Assembly: GCA_050011895.1 (NCBI GenBank)
Contig: JBEKIF010000011.1
Coordinates: 1 to 64,000 of the forward strand
Direction of reading: 5' to 3'
Source: DATBGO01 sp050011895
GTDB lineage: Bacteria > Actinomycetota > Actinomycetes > Streptosporangiales > Streptosporangiaceae
DNA: 64,000 nt
Shown here: positions 52,554 to 61,356 of the stretch, piece after piece
Numbering within the stretch: position 1 is the stretch's first letter
Layout: the number at the start of each line of letters is the position of its first letter
Translations under genes and position numbers: made by a program
Notes under the pieces: generated by a model
What the model was told of the DNA's origin: nothing
What the model saw: only the letters and a program-made list of their open reading frames with translations
The model's database searches: none

Positions 52554-53563
52554 TGCCGGACCGGCCGCCCGGTGTCAAGGAACTCGGCCGCGGCCAGCAT
52601 CCGCGCGACCCACGGCGCGGGATCGGCTTCCCACGCGGACAGCCGTTCTGGATCGGCGACAGCCGCCCGGACCGGCAAGGTCCCGGCTTCGGCGGTCAGC
52701 GGCGCTGCGGTCACGTCGCCGGTCAGCAGGCTCATCGTGGCCAGCCCGCAGTCGTAGGGCAGCTCAGGCAGGGCCGCGGCCAGTGCCACGCCCGCCGCGA
52801 GCCCGACCGAGGACTCGACAGCGCTGGAGACGACAGCCGGCAGCCCGCAGCCGCTGGCGACGCGCAGCGCCGTCCGTACCCCGCCGAGCGGCGCCGCCTT
52901 GAGCACCACGATGTCGGCGGCTCCGGCCGCCCGCACTGCCAGCGGGTCCGCCGCCCGGCGGATCGACTCGTCCGCGGCCAGCGGCACGTCCACGAGGCGG
53001 CGCAGCTCGGCAAGCTCAGCCAGGGTGGCGCACGGCTGCTCGGCGTACTCCAGGCCGAACGGGGCCAGCGCGCGCAGCATCACCGCCGCTTGCCGCACAT
53101 CCCAGCCGCCGTTGGCATCGACCCGGATCCGCCCGGACGCCCCGAGCGCGTCCCGCACCGCCGCCACCCTGGCGACGTCATCATTGCCAGCCTGGCCGGC
53201 CTCAGCGACTTTCACCTTCGCCGTCCGGCAGCCAGCGGAAGCGGCAATCTCATGAGCGCGCTGCGGGCCCACGGCGGGCACGGTGACGTTGACGCCTATA
53301 CAGTCGCGGACCGGTGCCGGCCAGCCGGCGATCGCCGCCTCGAGCGCGCAGGCCAGCCAGGGGGCGCATTCGCGCGGGCCGTACTCGGCGAACGGCGAGA
53401 ACTCCCCCCAGCCCGCAGGCCCGCTGAGCAGCGCGCCCTCCCGCACGGTGAGGCCGCGGAAGCGCTCCCGCATCGGGATCGCGTACGCCCGCGCCGTCGG
53501 CAGCAGGGCGGCGAGCTGGTCACGCAGGTCCGCGCCGCTCGCGTAGCCGTTCTCCCCGGTCAC
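52550..53563 (-). CDS. menC: o-succinylbenzoate synthase
   Basis: The 337-residue enolase-superfamily enzyme has the catalytic Lys pair in AKVKVAE (K116, K118), metal ligands D149 (VDANGGW), E175 (AEQPC) and D198 (AADES), and the opposing Lys K222 in VVLKAAPLGG. It dehydrates the MenD product chain toward o-succinylbenzoate. It lies between menB (15-base gap) and menD (4-base overlap), forming one operon. The length is normal for actinobacterial MenC. Confidence 0.94.
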   Translation of the reverse strand: MTGENGYASGADLRDQLAALLPTARAYAIPMRERFRGLTVREGALLSGPAGWGEFSPFAEYGPRECAPWLACALEAAIAGWPAPVRDCIGVNVTVPAVGPQRAHEIAASAGCRTAKVKVAEAGQAGNDDVARVAAVRDALGASGRIRVDANGGWDVRQAAVMLRALAPFGLEYAEQPCATLAELAELRRLVDVPLAADESIRRAADPLAVRAAGAADIVVLKAAPLGGVRTALRVASGCGLPAVVSSAVESSVGLAAGVALAAALPELPYDCGLATMSLLTGDVTAAPLTAEAGTLPVRAAVADPERLSAWEADPAPWVARMLAAAEFLDTGRPVRQ

Positions 53564-53578
53564 GCCAGGCCGGCCAGG

Positions 53579-54415
53579 TCACGGCCGGCGCGGGAACCTC
53601 GCGAAGTCCGGCGGGCGCTTGCTGACATAAGCGTCACGGCCCTCCTGCGCCTCCTCGCTCATGTAGTACAGCAGCGTGGCATCGCCAGCGAACTGCTGCA
53701 TCCCCGCGGCCCCGTCGGTGACGGCGTTCAGCGCGCCCTTGAGCATCCGGAGCGCGAGCGGCGATTTCGCCAGCAGCTCCCGCGCCCAGGTGATTGTCTC
53801 CGCCTCCAGCTGTGCCAGCGGTACCACGGCGTTGACCAGGCCCATCTCCAGGGCTTCCGATGCGCTGTACTGGCGGCACAAATACCAGATCTCCCGCGCC
53901 TTCTTCATGCCCACGGTGGAGGCGAGCAGCCAGGACCCGTAACCGGCATCGAACGAGCCGACCTTCGGGCCGGTCTGGCCGAAGACCGCGTTATCCGCCG
54001 CGATGGTCAGGTCGCAGCAGACATGCAGGACGTGCCCGCCGCCGATTGCGTAACCCGCCACCATGGCGATCACCGGCTTGGGGGTGCGGCGGATCTGCAC
54101 CTGAAGGTCGAGCACGTTGAGCCGGCCCACGCCATGGCTGTCGACATAGCCGTCATCGCCGCGGATCCGCTGGTCGCCGCCGGAGCAGAACGCCTTGTCA
54201 CCAGCGCCGGTGAGGATGATCACGCCGACCGACGGGTCGTCGCGCGCGGCGCTGAATGCGCTCGAGAGCTCGAACAAGGTGGTCGGCCTGAACGCATTCC
54301 TGACCTCGGGCCGGTTGATCGTGATCTTGGCGATACCCTCGGCCGTCTCATAGACGATGTCGCTGTAGTCGCCTCCGGCGGCCGGTCCCGATTCCTGCCA
54401 GTCGATCACTGTCAT
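53579..54415 (-). CDS. menB: 1,4-dihydroxy-2-naphthoyl-CoA synthase
   Basis: The 278-residue crotonase-fold protein has FCSGGDQRIRGDDGYV, GYAIGGGHVLHVCCDLTIAADNAVFGQTGPKVGSFDAGYG and MLKGALNAVTDG, the MenB-specific pattern. It closes the naphthoquinone ring from o-succinylbenzoyl-CoA. The ATG at 54415 has an adjacent AGAGAGG; the GTG at 54409 is better spaced from that ribosome site and may be the true start. A longer frame to 55114 only shadows menE. It is first in menB-menC-menD and divergent from menE over 43 bases. Confidence 0.95.
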   Translation of the reverse strand: MTVIDWQESGPAAGGDYSDIVYETAEGIAKITINRPEVRNAFRPTTLFELSSAFSAARDDPSVGVIILTGAGDKAFCSGGDQRIRGDDGYVDSHGVGRLNVLDLQVQIRRTPKPVIAMVAGYAIGGGHVLHVCCDLTIAADNAVFGQTGPKVGSFDAGYGSWLLASTVGMKKAREIWYLCRQYSASEALEMGLVNAVVPLAQLEAETITWARELLAKSPLALRMLKGALNAVTDGAAGMQQFAGDATLLYYMSEEAQEGRDAYVSKRPPDFARFPRRP

Positions 54416-54458
54416 CCTCTCTGCCGACCGCCTCATCTGCCCGATTAACCTTACGACC

Positions 54459-55655
54459 GTGACATCCCGGCCTCTGCACGCGGTCCTGCTGCCGCCTGGC
54501 AGGTCAGGCGGCAGCGCGCTGCTTGAGCGCCTGGCCGCGGCCCTCGACGGCACCGGGCCTGCGATCCTGCCGCTGGACGGCGCCCTGCCGCCGGCCAGGC
54601 TCGCCGCCCTGCTCGATGCGTTCGGGCCGGCCGCCGTGGAGACCTTGGAGACGAAACGGAGCTCTTCCGGCAGCTGGCCCGGGCGGGCTGGACCCGGCGT
54701 CGGGCCGGACATTGCCGTCGTGGTCGCCACCTCGGGATCCACCGGCCAGCCGAAAGGCACGCAGCTGTCCGCGCCGGCGCTGCTGGCCTCGGCCCGCGCA
54801 TCGCTGCGCCGGATCGGGGCGGCCCCCGGCCAGCGGTGGCTCGCCTGCCTGCCCGCCTTCCACGTCGCCGGCCTCCAGGTACTGATCCGCTCCCTGCTGG
54901 CCGGCGCTGAGCCGGTGTACTGCGGCCGGCTCGGTCCTGACGTCATCGCGGCCAGCGGCTGCACGTACATCTCTGTGGTCCCGACGCAGCTGCGCCGCCT
55001 GACCGAGGCTGGCGCCGACCTGTCGAAGCTGCGGGCCATCTTGCTCGGCGGCGCGGCGCCCCCGCCCGGCCTGGTGGCAGCGGCCACCGCGGCGGGGGGC
55101 CGGGTCATCACCACGTACGGGATGAGCGAGACGTGCGGCGGCTGCGTGTATGACGGTGTCCCGCTGGCGCAGGTCCGCCTCGATGTCGGCGCCGACGGCC
55201 GGATCCGGATTGCCGGGCCGGTGCTGTTCTCCGGCTACCGGCTGCGGCCCGACCTGACCGCCGAGGCGACCGACGGTCCCTGGTTCATCACCTCTGACCT
55301 CGGCTCGGTCAGCCCGGCCGGGCTGCTGACCGTCCGGGGCCGTGCCGATGACGTGATCACTACCGGCGGCGAGAAGGTGCTCGCCGCCGAGGTCGAAGCC
55401 GCGATCGGGACGCTTCCGGGCGTCAGGGAAGCCGCCGTCGTCGGAGTGCCGGACCCGGACTGGGGCGAGCAGGTCACCGCCATCGTGGTGGCGGCCGACC
55501 CGGCCGCGCCGCCCGACCTGGGGCTGATCCGCGCGCATGTGCGGAGCACCCTGGGCGGGCACGCCGCCCCGCGGGCGCTGCGGGTGATTGCCAGGATGCC
55601 GCTGCTGCCGTCCGGCAAGCCGGACCGGGCCGCGCTGCGTATCCTGGGATCCTGA
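54459..55655 (+). CDS. menE: o-succinylbenzoate--CoA ligase
   Basis: The 398-residue adenylate-forming enzyme has the P-loop-like VVATSGSTGQPKGTQLS, TYGMSETCGG, FITSDLGSVSPAGLLTVRGRADDVI, and the C-terminal catalytic Lys in LPSGKPDR. It activates o-succinylbenzoate to its CoA thioester before MenB. It is shorter than typical (about 460-490), with a compact N-terminal domain, as in other actinobacterial MenE. The GTG start has TAACCT 7 bases upstream (leaderless). It is divergent from menB, so the shared 43 bases drive both. Confidence 0.93.
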   Translation: MTSRPLHAVLLPPGRSGGSALLERLAAALDGTGPAILPLDGALPPARLAALLDAFGPAAVETLETKRSSSGSWPGRAGPGVGPDIAVVVATSGSTGQPKGTQLSAPALLASARASLRRIGAAPGQRWLACLPAFHVAGLQVLIRSLLAGAEPVYCGRLGPDVIAASGCTYISVVPTQLRRLTEAGADLSKLRAILLGGAAPPPGLVAAATAAGGRVITTYGMSETCGGCVYDGVPLAQVRLDVGADGRIRIAGPVLFSGYRLRPDLTAEATDGPWFITSDLGSVSPAGLLTVRGRADDVITTGGEKVLAAEVEAAIGTLPGVREAAVVGVPDPDWGEQVTAIVVAADPAAPPDLGLIRAHVRSTLGGHAAPRALRVIARMPLLPSGKPDRAALRILGS

Positions 55656-55828
55656 GCTGGCGACGGGCACACGCCAGCGGCACGGGAACAATTAGCCGCG
55701 CTGAGCGTTACAAGATAATGCCCGCGCTGCACAATACCAAGGGCTGCGGGCCCCCGGCCACCGACAGCGCAGCCGAGTGCGCTGTCCAGAGCGCACGCCT
55801 GATATGCGCCCACGAAGGGAGGTGTCTC

Positions 55829-57136
55829 ATGCCGAGAACAGCGACGGCGGTGTCGCGGAGACACCAGGACGAGGCAACCATGACCAGCGTGGACGAGCTG
55901 ATCCAGCGCGGCCGCGGCCAGGGCCAGATATCCCTGCCCGAGCTGCGGGCCGCCTTCGAGGACGCCCGCATCCCGCCCGCAGAGGCTCGGTCTATCCTGC
56001 GCGAACTTACCGAGGCGGGCGTACAGCTCGGTAACGAGCAGCCTGATGCCGCCCAGCCGGGAAGCACCTCGCCGGCCGCCCCCGCCGTCGCGGCCTCCGC
56101 CGGCGCCGGGGTTGTCGAGGTTGTCGAGCTGGATGGCCTTGACGCGGCGACGGCCGAGGCCTCCGTGCTGACGGCCAGCGCGGCCACCGAGATGGCCGCC
56201 GAGGCGGACCTGGACGACCAGACGTCCGTGATGGGCGATTCGGTACATACCTACCTCAAGTCCATCGGGCGCACCAGCCTGCTCACCGCCGAGCAGGAGG
56301 TGGATCTCGCCAAGCGGATCGAAGCCGGGCTCTTCGCCGAGCACAAGCTGGAGACCGACAAGGGCCTGTCCAAGAGTTACCGCCGTGATCTTGAGGCGGT
56401 CGCCCAGGACGGCCGCCGGGCCAAGGCGCACATGCTGGAGGCGAACCTGCGGCTTGTGGTCTCGGTAGCCAAGAAGTACAGCGATCGCGGCCTGTCCCTG
56501 CTCGACGTCGTGCAGGAGGGCAACCTCGGCCTGATCAGGGCGGTCGAGAAGTTCGACTACACCAAGGGCTACAAGTTCTCCACCTACGCCATGTGGTGGA
56601 TCCGGCAGGCGATCCAGCGCGGCTTCGCCGACTCGGCCAGGACCATCAGGCTGCCAGTGCACGTGCTGGAGATGCTCAGCAAGCTGAGCCGCGTGGAGCG
56701 GGACATGCACCAGCGGCTTGGCCGGGAGCCGACGCCCGAGGAGCTGGCCGTCGAGCTGGATCGCACGCCTGACCAGATCGAGGAGCTGCTGCGGACCAGC
56801 CGCCAGCCGATCAGCCTGGATTCCACCATCGGCGAGGACGGCGAGACCAGCATCGGGGACCTCATCGAGGACATCGATGCGCCCGAGGCCTCCGAGCTCG
56901 TGGACCGGCAGCTGATGGCCGATCAGCTACGGCACGCGCTCGACGCGCTGACCCCGCGCGAGGCGACCATCATGGCGATGCGGTTCGGGCTGTATGACGG
57001 TAACCCGCACACCCTGGATGAGATCGGCAAGGCGCTGGGGCTGACCAGGGAGCGGATCCGGCAGCTGGAGAAGCAGTCGCTGTCCAAGCTGCGTCATCCG
57101 AGCCGCGCTCAGCCGCTGCTCGACTACGCCAGCTGA
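55829..57136 (+). CDS. sigA: RNA polymerase principal-type sigma factor (SigA/HrdB-like)
   Basis: The 435-residue protein has a region 1.1-like head (MTSVDELIQRGRGQGQISLPELRAAFEDARIPPAEARSIL) and an acidic linker, then region 1.2/2: AEANLRLVVSVAKKY..LSLLDVVQEGNLGLIRAVEKFDYTKGYKFSTYAMWWIRQAI. Region 3 and region 4 (RFGLYDGNPHTLDEIGKALGLTRERIRQLE) follow. It recognises standard -10/-35 promoters. The ATG at 55829 has GGGAGG upstream; ATG 55880 is an alternative. It is shorter than HrdB (about 510), lacking the long Lys/Ala-rich spacer. It could be the main sigma or a group 2 copy. A strong hairpin follows. Confidence 0.92.
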   Translation: MPRTATAVSRRHQDEATMTSVDELIQRGRGQGQISLPELRAAFEDARIPPAEARSILRELTEAGVQLGNEQPDAAQPGSTSPAAPAVAASAGAGVVEVVELDGLDAATAEASVLTASAATEMAAEADLDDQTSVMGDSVHTYLKSIGRTSLLTAEQEVDLAKRIEAGLFAEHKLETDKGLSKSYRRDLEAVAQDGRRAKAHMLEANLRLVVSVAKKYSDRGLSLLDVVQEGNLGLIRAVEKFDYTKGYKFSTYAMWWIRQAIQRGFADSARTIRLPVHVLEMLSKLSRVERDMHQRLGREPTPEELAVELDRTPDQIEELLRTSRQPISLDSTIGEDGETSIGDLIEDIDAPEASELVDRQLMADQLRHALDALTPREATIMAMRFGLYDGNPHTLDEIGKALGLTRERIRQLEKQSLSKLRHPSRAQPLLDYAS

Positions 57137-57162
57137 TGAGCCCCAGCGAGCATGAGCCCGCC

Positions 57163-57205
57163 CGGCTGAACCGGGCCCGACCTCCCGCCGGGCCCGGTTC
57201 GGCCG
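57163..57205 (+). terminator. strong hairpin after the sigma factor gene
   Basis: A 17-bp stem (57163-57179 with 57189-57205), interrupted only by one T-G wobble, with a 9-base loop, begins 26 bases after the stop codon. There is no T tract, as is usual in this genome. Confidence 0.85.
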
Positions 57206-57371
57206 TCAGGGCGGGGTCGGCTCCGGCGACGAACTGAAACGGCCCGACCTCGCGAACCCGGTCCATATCGCCCGCGCTCATGCCTTGCCGCTGCCGGCCT
57301 GCCAGGCGGCCTAGAAAGGTACTTCTGCCGGGGCGGCAGCACGACCGGCCCTGGGCGGGTAGGGTGCCCGG

Positions 57372-57860
57372 GTGACTGTCCAGGTAGAAGTAGTCCGCCA
57401 GGTGACCGACGAGCTGGTCGACGCGTTCGGCCGCCTGCTTCCGCAGCTGTCCAGGTCAGCACCGCCGCTTGACCGGGACGCCCTTGCCGGGATCGCGACC
57501 TTCCCGGCGAATACGGTGCTGGTCGCCCGCTCCCCCGCAGGCCTGATCACCGGCACGCTGACCCTGGTGATGTTCCCCACTCCGACCGGAGTGCGCGCCT
57601 GGATCGAGGACGTGGTCGTCGACGAGTCCGCGCGGGGCCAGGGCGCCGGGGTGGCGCTGACCCTCGAGGCGCTGCGGCTGGCGCAGGAGGCCGGAGCCAG
57701 GACCGTCGATCTCACCTCACGGCCGTCGCGCGAGGCGGCCGGGCGGCTCTACGAGCGAGTCGGCTTCGAGGTCCGCAGCTCAAGGCTGTACCGGTTCAAG
57801 CTCGCCGACGCCGGGGCCGCCGCCGGTGCCGCCGCCGGTACCGGCAGCGCGCCGGCCTGA
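57372..57860 (+). CDS. GNAT-family N-acetyltransferase
   Basis: The 162-residue protein has VEVVRQVTDELVDAFGRLLPQLS at the start and the acetyl-CoA-binding VVDESARGQGAGVALTLEALRLA (RGQGAG), then AGARTVDLTSRPSREAAGRLYERVGFE. It is a general GNAT fold with unknown substrate. The GTG at 57372 has a TAGGGT box 6 bases upstream (leaderless). The Ala/Gly tail is low complexity. It converges on the cysteine-desulfurase-like gene with a 1-base gap. Confidence 0.87.
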   Translation: MTVQVEVVRQVTDELVDAFGRLLPQLSRSAPPLDRDALAGIATFPANTVLVARSPAGLITGTLTLVMFPTPTGVRAWIEDVVVDESARGQGAGVALTLEALRLAQEAGARTVDLTSRPSREAAGRLYERVGFEVRSSRLYRFKLADAGAAAGAAAGTGSAPA

Positions 57861-57861
57861 C

Positions 57862-59070
57862 TCAGTCCCCCAATTCTGCGACGGCCGCAAGCAGCCGGTC
57901 CACGTCGGACCGGTCGTTGTAGTGCACCAGGCCGGCCCGCACCGCGCTACCTGTGTCCCTGATTCCTAGCGCGGCAGTCAGTTCCCACGCGTAGTTGTGG
58001 CCGCTCCAGACGTTGACCTTGCGCCCGGCGAGATGCTCGGCGACCTGGCGCGGTGTGCGGCCCGCCACGGTGAAGTAGGCGGTCGCGGTGCGCTTTTCGG
58101 CCTTCCCGTAGGTCGTGACATGCTCCATGGCATCCAGGCCGCCGAGCAGCACCTGGAACGTGTCCTGCTCATAAGCCTGCACCGCGCTCATGGCGGCGAG
58201 CAGGCGCAGGCGCCTGGGCCTGCCTGGGCCCTCACCGGCAAGTGAGGCGAGATGCTCGACGGCGGCCGTGACGCCGGCCAGGTCGGCGAACGGAAGGGTT
58301 CCCTGCTCGAACCGCTCAGGCACCGAGTCAGGCGCAGGCAGCAGCTTGTCCGGCGCCAGCGTGTCGAGCAGCGCCGGATTAGCGACCACGGCGCCCACGT
58401 GCGGCCCTGACCATTTGTAGGCGCTGGTGGCGTAGCAGTCGGCACCGAGTCCAGGTACGTCTACCGGGCCGTGCGGGGTCGCATGGACACCGTCGACGTA
58501 GCTGACCGCGCCAGCCGCGCGCGCCATTGCGGTAATGGCGGCCACGTCCGGGCGGGTACCCAGCACATTGCTGGCGGCGGTCACCGCGACCAGCCTGGTC
58601 CGGTCGCCGATCAGCTCGCCGAATTGTGCCGCATCCAGGTCCCCGGTCGCCGGGTCGACTTCAGCCCAGCGCACCACGGCGCCAGCCCTGGCGGCGGCCT
58701 GTACCCACGGCCGGACATTGGCGTCATGATCAAGCCTGGACACGACGACCTCATCACCAGGGCGCCACCCCGCGGCGAGACTGCGCGCGAGACGGTAGGT
58801 GAGCGTCGTCATGTTCGGGCCGAGGATGACCCCCTCCGGCTGGCCGCCGGTCAGGTCCGCCAGCGCTGCCCGGCATTCGGCAGTGATCGCCTCGGACCGC
58901 CGGCTGGCCGGAAAGGCCCCGCCCGCGTTGCCGAGCCCCGCGCGGTAGGCGCCGCCGATCGCATCGATCACCGAGGCAGGCAGCTGCGTTCCCGCCGCCC
59001 CGTCCAGGTAGGCGTAACCATCGGACAGGGCCGGGTAGGCGGCACGCACCTTGTTGATGTCGAAGGTCAT
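57862..59070 (-). CDS. cysteine desulfurase-like class V aminotransferase
   Basis: The 402-residue PLP protein has VRAAYPALSDGYAYLDGAAGTQLP, AASNVLGTRPDVAAI, and the PLP-binding motif TSAYKWSGPHVGAV with K219. It matches the TIGR01976 'cysteine desulfurase-like' group, which lacks the usual catalytic Cys loop of SufS/IscS. No suf genes are nearby. AAGGAT lies 7 bases before the ATG at 59070; the longer frame to 59667 is a shadow of the ABC gene. The physiological substrate is unknown. Confidence 0.87.
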   Translation of the reverse strand: MTFDINKVRAAYPALSDGYAYLDGAAGTQLPASVIDAIGGAYRAGLGNAGGAFPASRRSEAITAECRAALADLTGGQPEGVILGPNMTTLTYRLARSLAAGWRPGDEVVVSRLDHDANVRPWVQAAARAGAVVRWAEVDPATGDLDAAQFGELIGDRTRLVAVTAASNVLGTRPDVAAITAMARAAGAVSYVDGVHATPHGPVDVPGLGADCYATSAYKWSGPHVGAVVANPALLDTLAPDKLLPAPDSVPERFEQGTLPFADLAGVTAAVEHLASLAGEGPGRPRRLRLLAAMSAVQAYEQDTFQVLLGGLDAMEHVTTYGKAEKRTATAYFTVAGRTPRQVAEHLAGRKVNVWSGHNYAWELTAALGIRDTGSAVRAGLVHYNDRSDVDRLLAAVAELGD

Positions 59071-59268
59071 CAGGATCCTTGCTCCCTTTCCGCTGTTTCC
59101 GCACCGCTGTGCCACCGCCCGCCGGACATCCGTAGCTGGGCCGCGCTGCCGATGGTAGCCAGGCCGCCCGGGGCCACCGCCGGGGGCGGCCTGGCTGGGG
59201 CCCACCGGGGCGCCGGCCAGCCGAAATTGAGGTGACAGGTTGCGGGCCGCGAGGTTAGCGTCGGGGGA

Positions 59269-61356
59269 ATGCCCCCTGAACCTGCCGCGCTGCCCCATGC
59301 CGCGACCCAGGACCGGCCTGCCCGGCTGGCACCGTTCGCGGCGTTGTGGCGTACCAGGACGTATCTGCGCCCGCACGCGTGGCGGCTGGCGCTGATGCTC
59401 GCGGCGGCGATCGCAGCGGTCGGCGCCCAGATAACGATCCCGCTGCTCACCAAGGCGGTGATCGACGGGCCCATCGCGCACGGGAACTCCCGCGGCCTGC
59501 TGCCGCTCAGCCTGGCCGCCGCCGGGCTCGGGGTGACGCAGGCCTTGCTGAACCTGTACCGGCGATGGGTGCAGGCGACCGCGGTTACCGGCATGGAGTG
59601 GTCCATGCGCGACGACATCTACGCGCACCTGCAGCGTTTGCACAGCGCGTTTCATGACGACTGGCAATCTGGCCAGTTACTGTCCAGAGCGACCACGGAC
59701 CTGTCAGCGATCAGGAGGTTCGCTGGTTTCGGCGTCATCTTCTTCATCACCAACGTGGTGACCTTCTTCGTCGTGATCGCGCTGCTCATCAGGATGAACT
59801 GGTGGCTCGGCACGCTGACGGGCTGCGTGTTCCTGCCTGTCGTCGCGATCTGCCTGCGCTTCGAGCGCCGGTACAGCGTGCTGTCCAGGCGCGCCCAGGA
59901 CCAGCAGGGCGACCTGGCTACCTACGTCGAGGAAGCGGCGACCGGCATCCGGGTCCTGAAGGCCCTCGGCCGCCGCGACGCGGCAGCGGCCAGGCACGCC
60001 AGGCAGGCGGCGCTCGCTTACCAGACCCAGCTGGCCAAGGCGAGGCTGCGCGGCACCTTCTGGGCCGGCCTGGACCTGGTGCCGAACGCGGTCATCGGGC
60101 TCATCGTGCTGCTCGGAGCGCTCGCCGCAAGCCGGAACGAGCTGAGCCTCGGCGGCCTGGTCGCCTTCATCACGCTGACCCTCCAGCTGGTATGGCCCAT
60201 CGAGGCGATGGGATACATCCTGGCCTCCGGCCAGGAGGCTGCGACCGCGGCGCAGCGGATTTACGAGATACTCGACGCCGAGCCGGCCATCACCGATCAG
60301 GCCGCGGATCCCGCTCATCACGACGGCGGCCCGGCACCGCAAGCCGGCCGGGCACCGCAAGCCGGCCGGGCACCGCAAGCCGGCCCGGCACCGCAAGCCG
60401 GCCCGGCACCGCAAACCGGCCCGGCACCGCAACCCGCGTTCCGGCCGTCCGGCCGCGCGGGCCGGCGCCCGGAGCACCGGGCAGGGCCCGCGGCGCGGCT
60501 CATCTTCGAGCAGGTTGTCTTCGGGTATCCGGGCGCGCCCGCGCCGGTGCTCCGCGGGGTCAGCCTGGAGATCGAGGCTGGCCAGACGATCGCGCTGGTC
60601 GGCGCTACCGGGTCAGGCAAGACCACGCTGCTTCATCTCGTGCCCAGGCTGGCCGAGCCAGCAGACGGATCGATCATGCTGGACGGCACTGACATCGCCA
60701 TGCTCCCGCTCGCGGCCCTGCGCAGCCGGGTCGGATGTGCCTTTGAGGATCCGACGCTGTTCTCCGCCAGCGTCAGGGAGAACGTCAGCTACGGTGCGCC
60801 CGACGCGGGCGAGGCAGACATCCTGGCGGCACTGGCCGCAGCCCAGGCAGATTTCGTCACCGACCTGCCGTGGGGGCTCGAGACGCGGATCGGCGAGCAG
60901 GGCATGGCGTTGTCCGGCGGCCAGCGCCAGCGGATCGCGCTCGCGCGGGCCATCCTGGCCAGGCCCGAAGTTCTGCTGCTCGACGATCCGCTATCAGCGC
61001 TCGACGTGCATACCGAGGCAAAGGTCACCCGGGCGCTCAGTGAGGTGCTTGACGCTTCGACCGGGCTGGTGGTGGCCCACCGGCCGTCCACGGTGCTGCT
61101 GGCGGATAAGGTCGCGCTGCTCGCCGACGGCGTCATCGCCGCCCTGGGCTCGCACCATGAGCTGCTGGCCAGCCAGCCGCGCTACCGCGAGCTGATGAGC
61201 GCCGCGCCGATCGGGCGCAGGCCAGGCCAGGCCGGGCAGCACGGGCAGGACGGGCAGGACGCACCGGCCAGCCAGGGCGCACCGGCCAGCCAGGGCGCAC
61301 CGGCCAGCCAGGCCAGGGACGGCGCCGAACAGGACCTGAGCGGGGTGCGGCGGTGA
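59269..61356 (+). CDS. ABC exporter half-transporter C (degenerate-site subunit)
   Basis: The 695-residue protein has a six-helix exporter domain (about 30-335), then a 60-residue repeat linker (PQAGRA/PQAGPA), then an ATPase with GATGSGKTT, signature LSGGQ and Walker B LLLDDPLSALD. D573 stands where the catalytic Glu should be, so its own site is degenerate. Residues after 650 form a further repeat (18-base units near 61261-61316). The layout equals that of the A subunit at 30.8 kb. GGGGGA is next to the ATG. It overlaps the partner by 4 bases. Confidence 0.93.
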   Translation: MPPEPAALPHAATQDRPARLAPFAALWRTRTYLRPHAWRLALMLAAAIAAVGAQITIPLLTKAVIDGPIAHGNSRGLLPLSLAAAGLGVTQALLNLYRRWVQATAVTGMEWSMRDDIYAHLQRLHSAFHDDWQSGQLLSRATTDLSAIRRFAGFGVIFFITNVVTFFVVIALLIRMNWWLGTLTGCVFLPVVAICLRFERRYSVLSRRAQDQQGDLATYVEEAATGIRVLKALGRRDAAAARHARQAALAYQTQLAKARLRGTFWAGLDLVPNAVIGLIVLLGALAASRNELSLGGLVAFITLTLQLVWPIEAMGYILASGQEAATAAQRIYEILDAEPAITDQAADPAHHDGGPAPQAGRAPQAGRAPQAGPAPQAGPAPQTGPAPQPAFRPSGRAGRRPEHRAGPAARLIFEQVVFGYPGAPAPVLRGVSLEIEAGQTIALVGATGSGKTTLLHLVPRLAEPADGSIMLDGTDIAMLPLAALRSRVGCAFEDPTLFSASVRENVSYGAPDAGEADILAALAAAQADFVTDLPWGLETRIGEQGMALSGGQRQRIALARAILARPEVLLLDDPLSALDVHTEAKVTRALSEVLDASTGLVVAHRPSTVLLADKVALLADGVIAALGSHHELLASQPRYRELMSAAPIGRRPGQAGQHGQDGQDAPASQGAPASQGAPASQARDGAEQDLSGVRR
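60331..60436 (+). repeat. 18-bp in-frame repeats in the ABC linker
   Basis: About six copies of an 18-base unit (CCGGCACCGCAAGCCGGC type) encode APQAGR/P between the membrane domain and the ATPase of the exporter. The DNA copies are nearly identical, so expansion is recent. Confidence 0.9.
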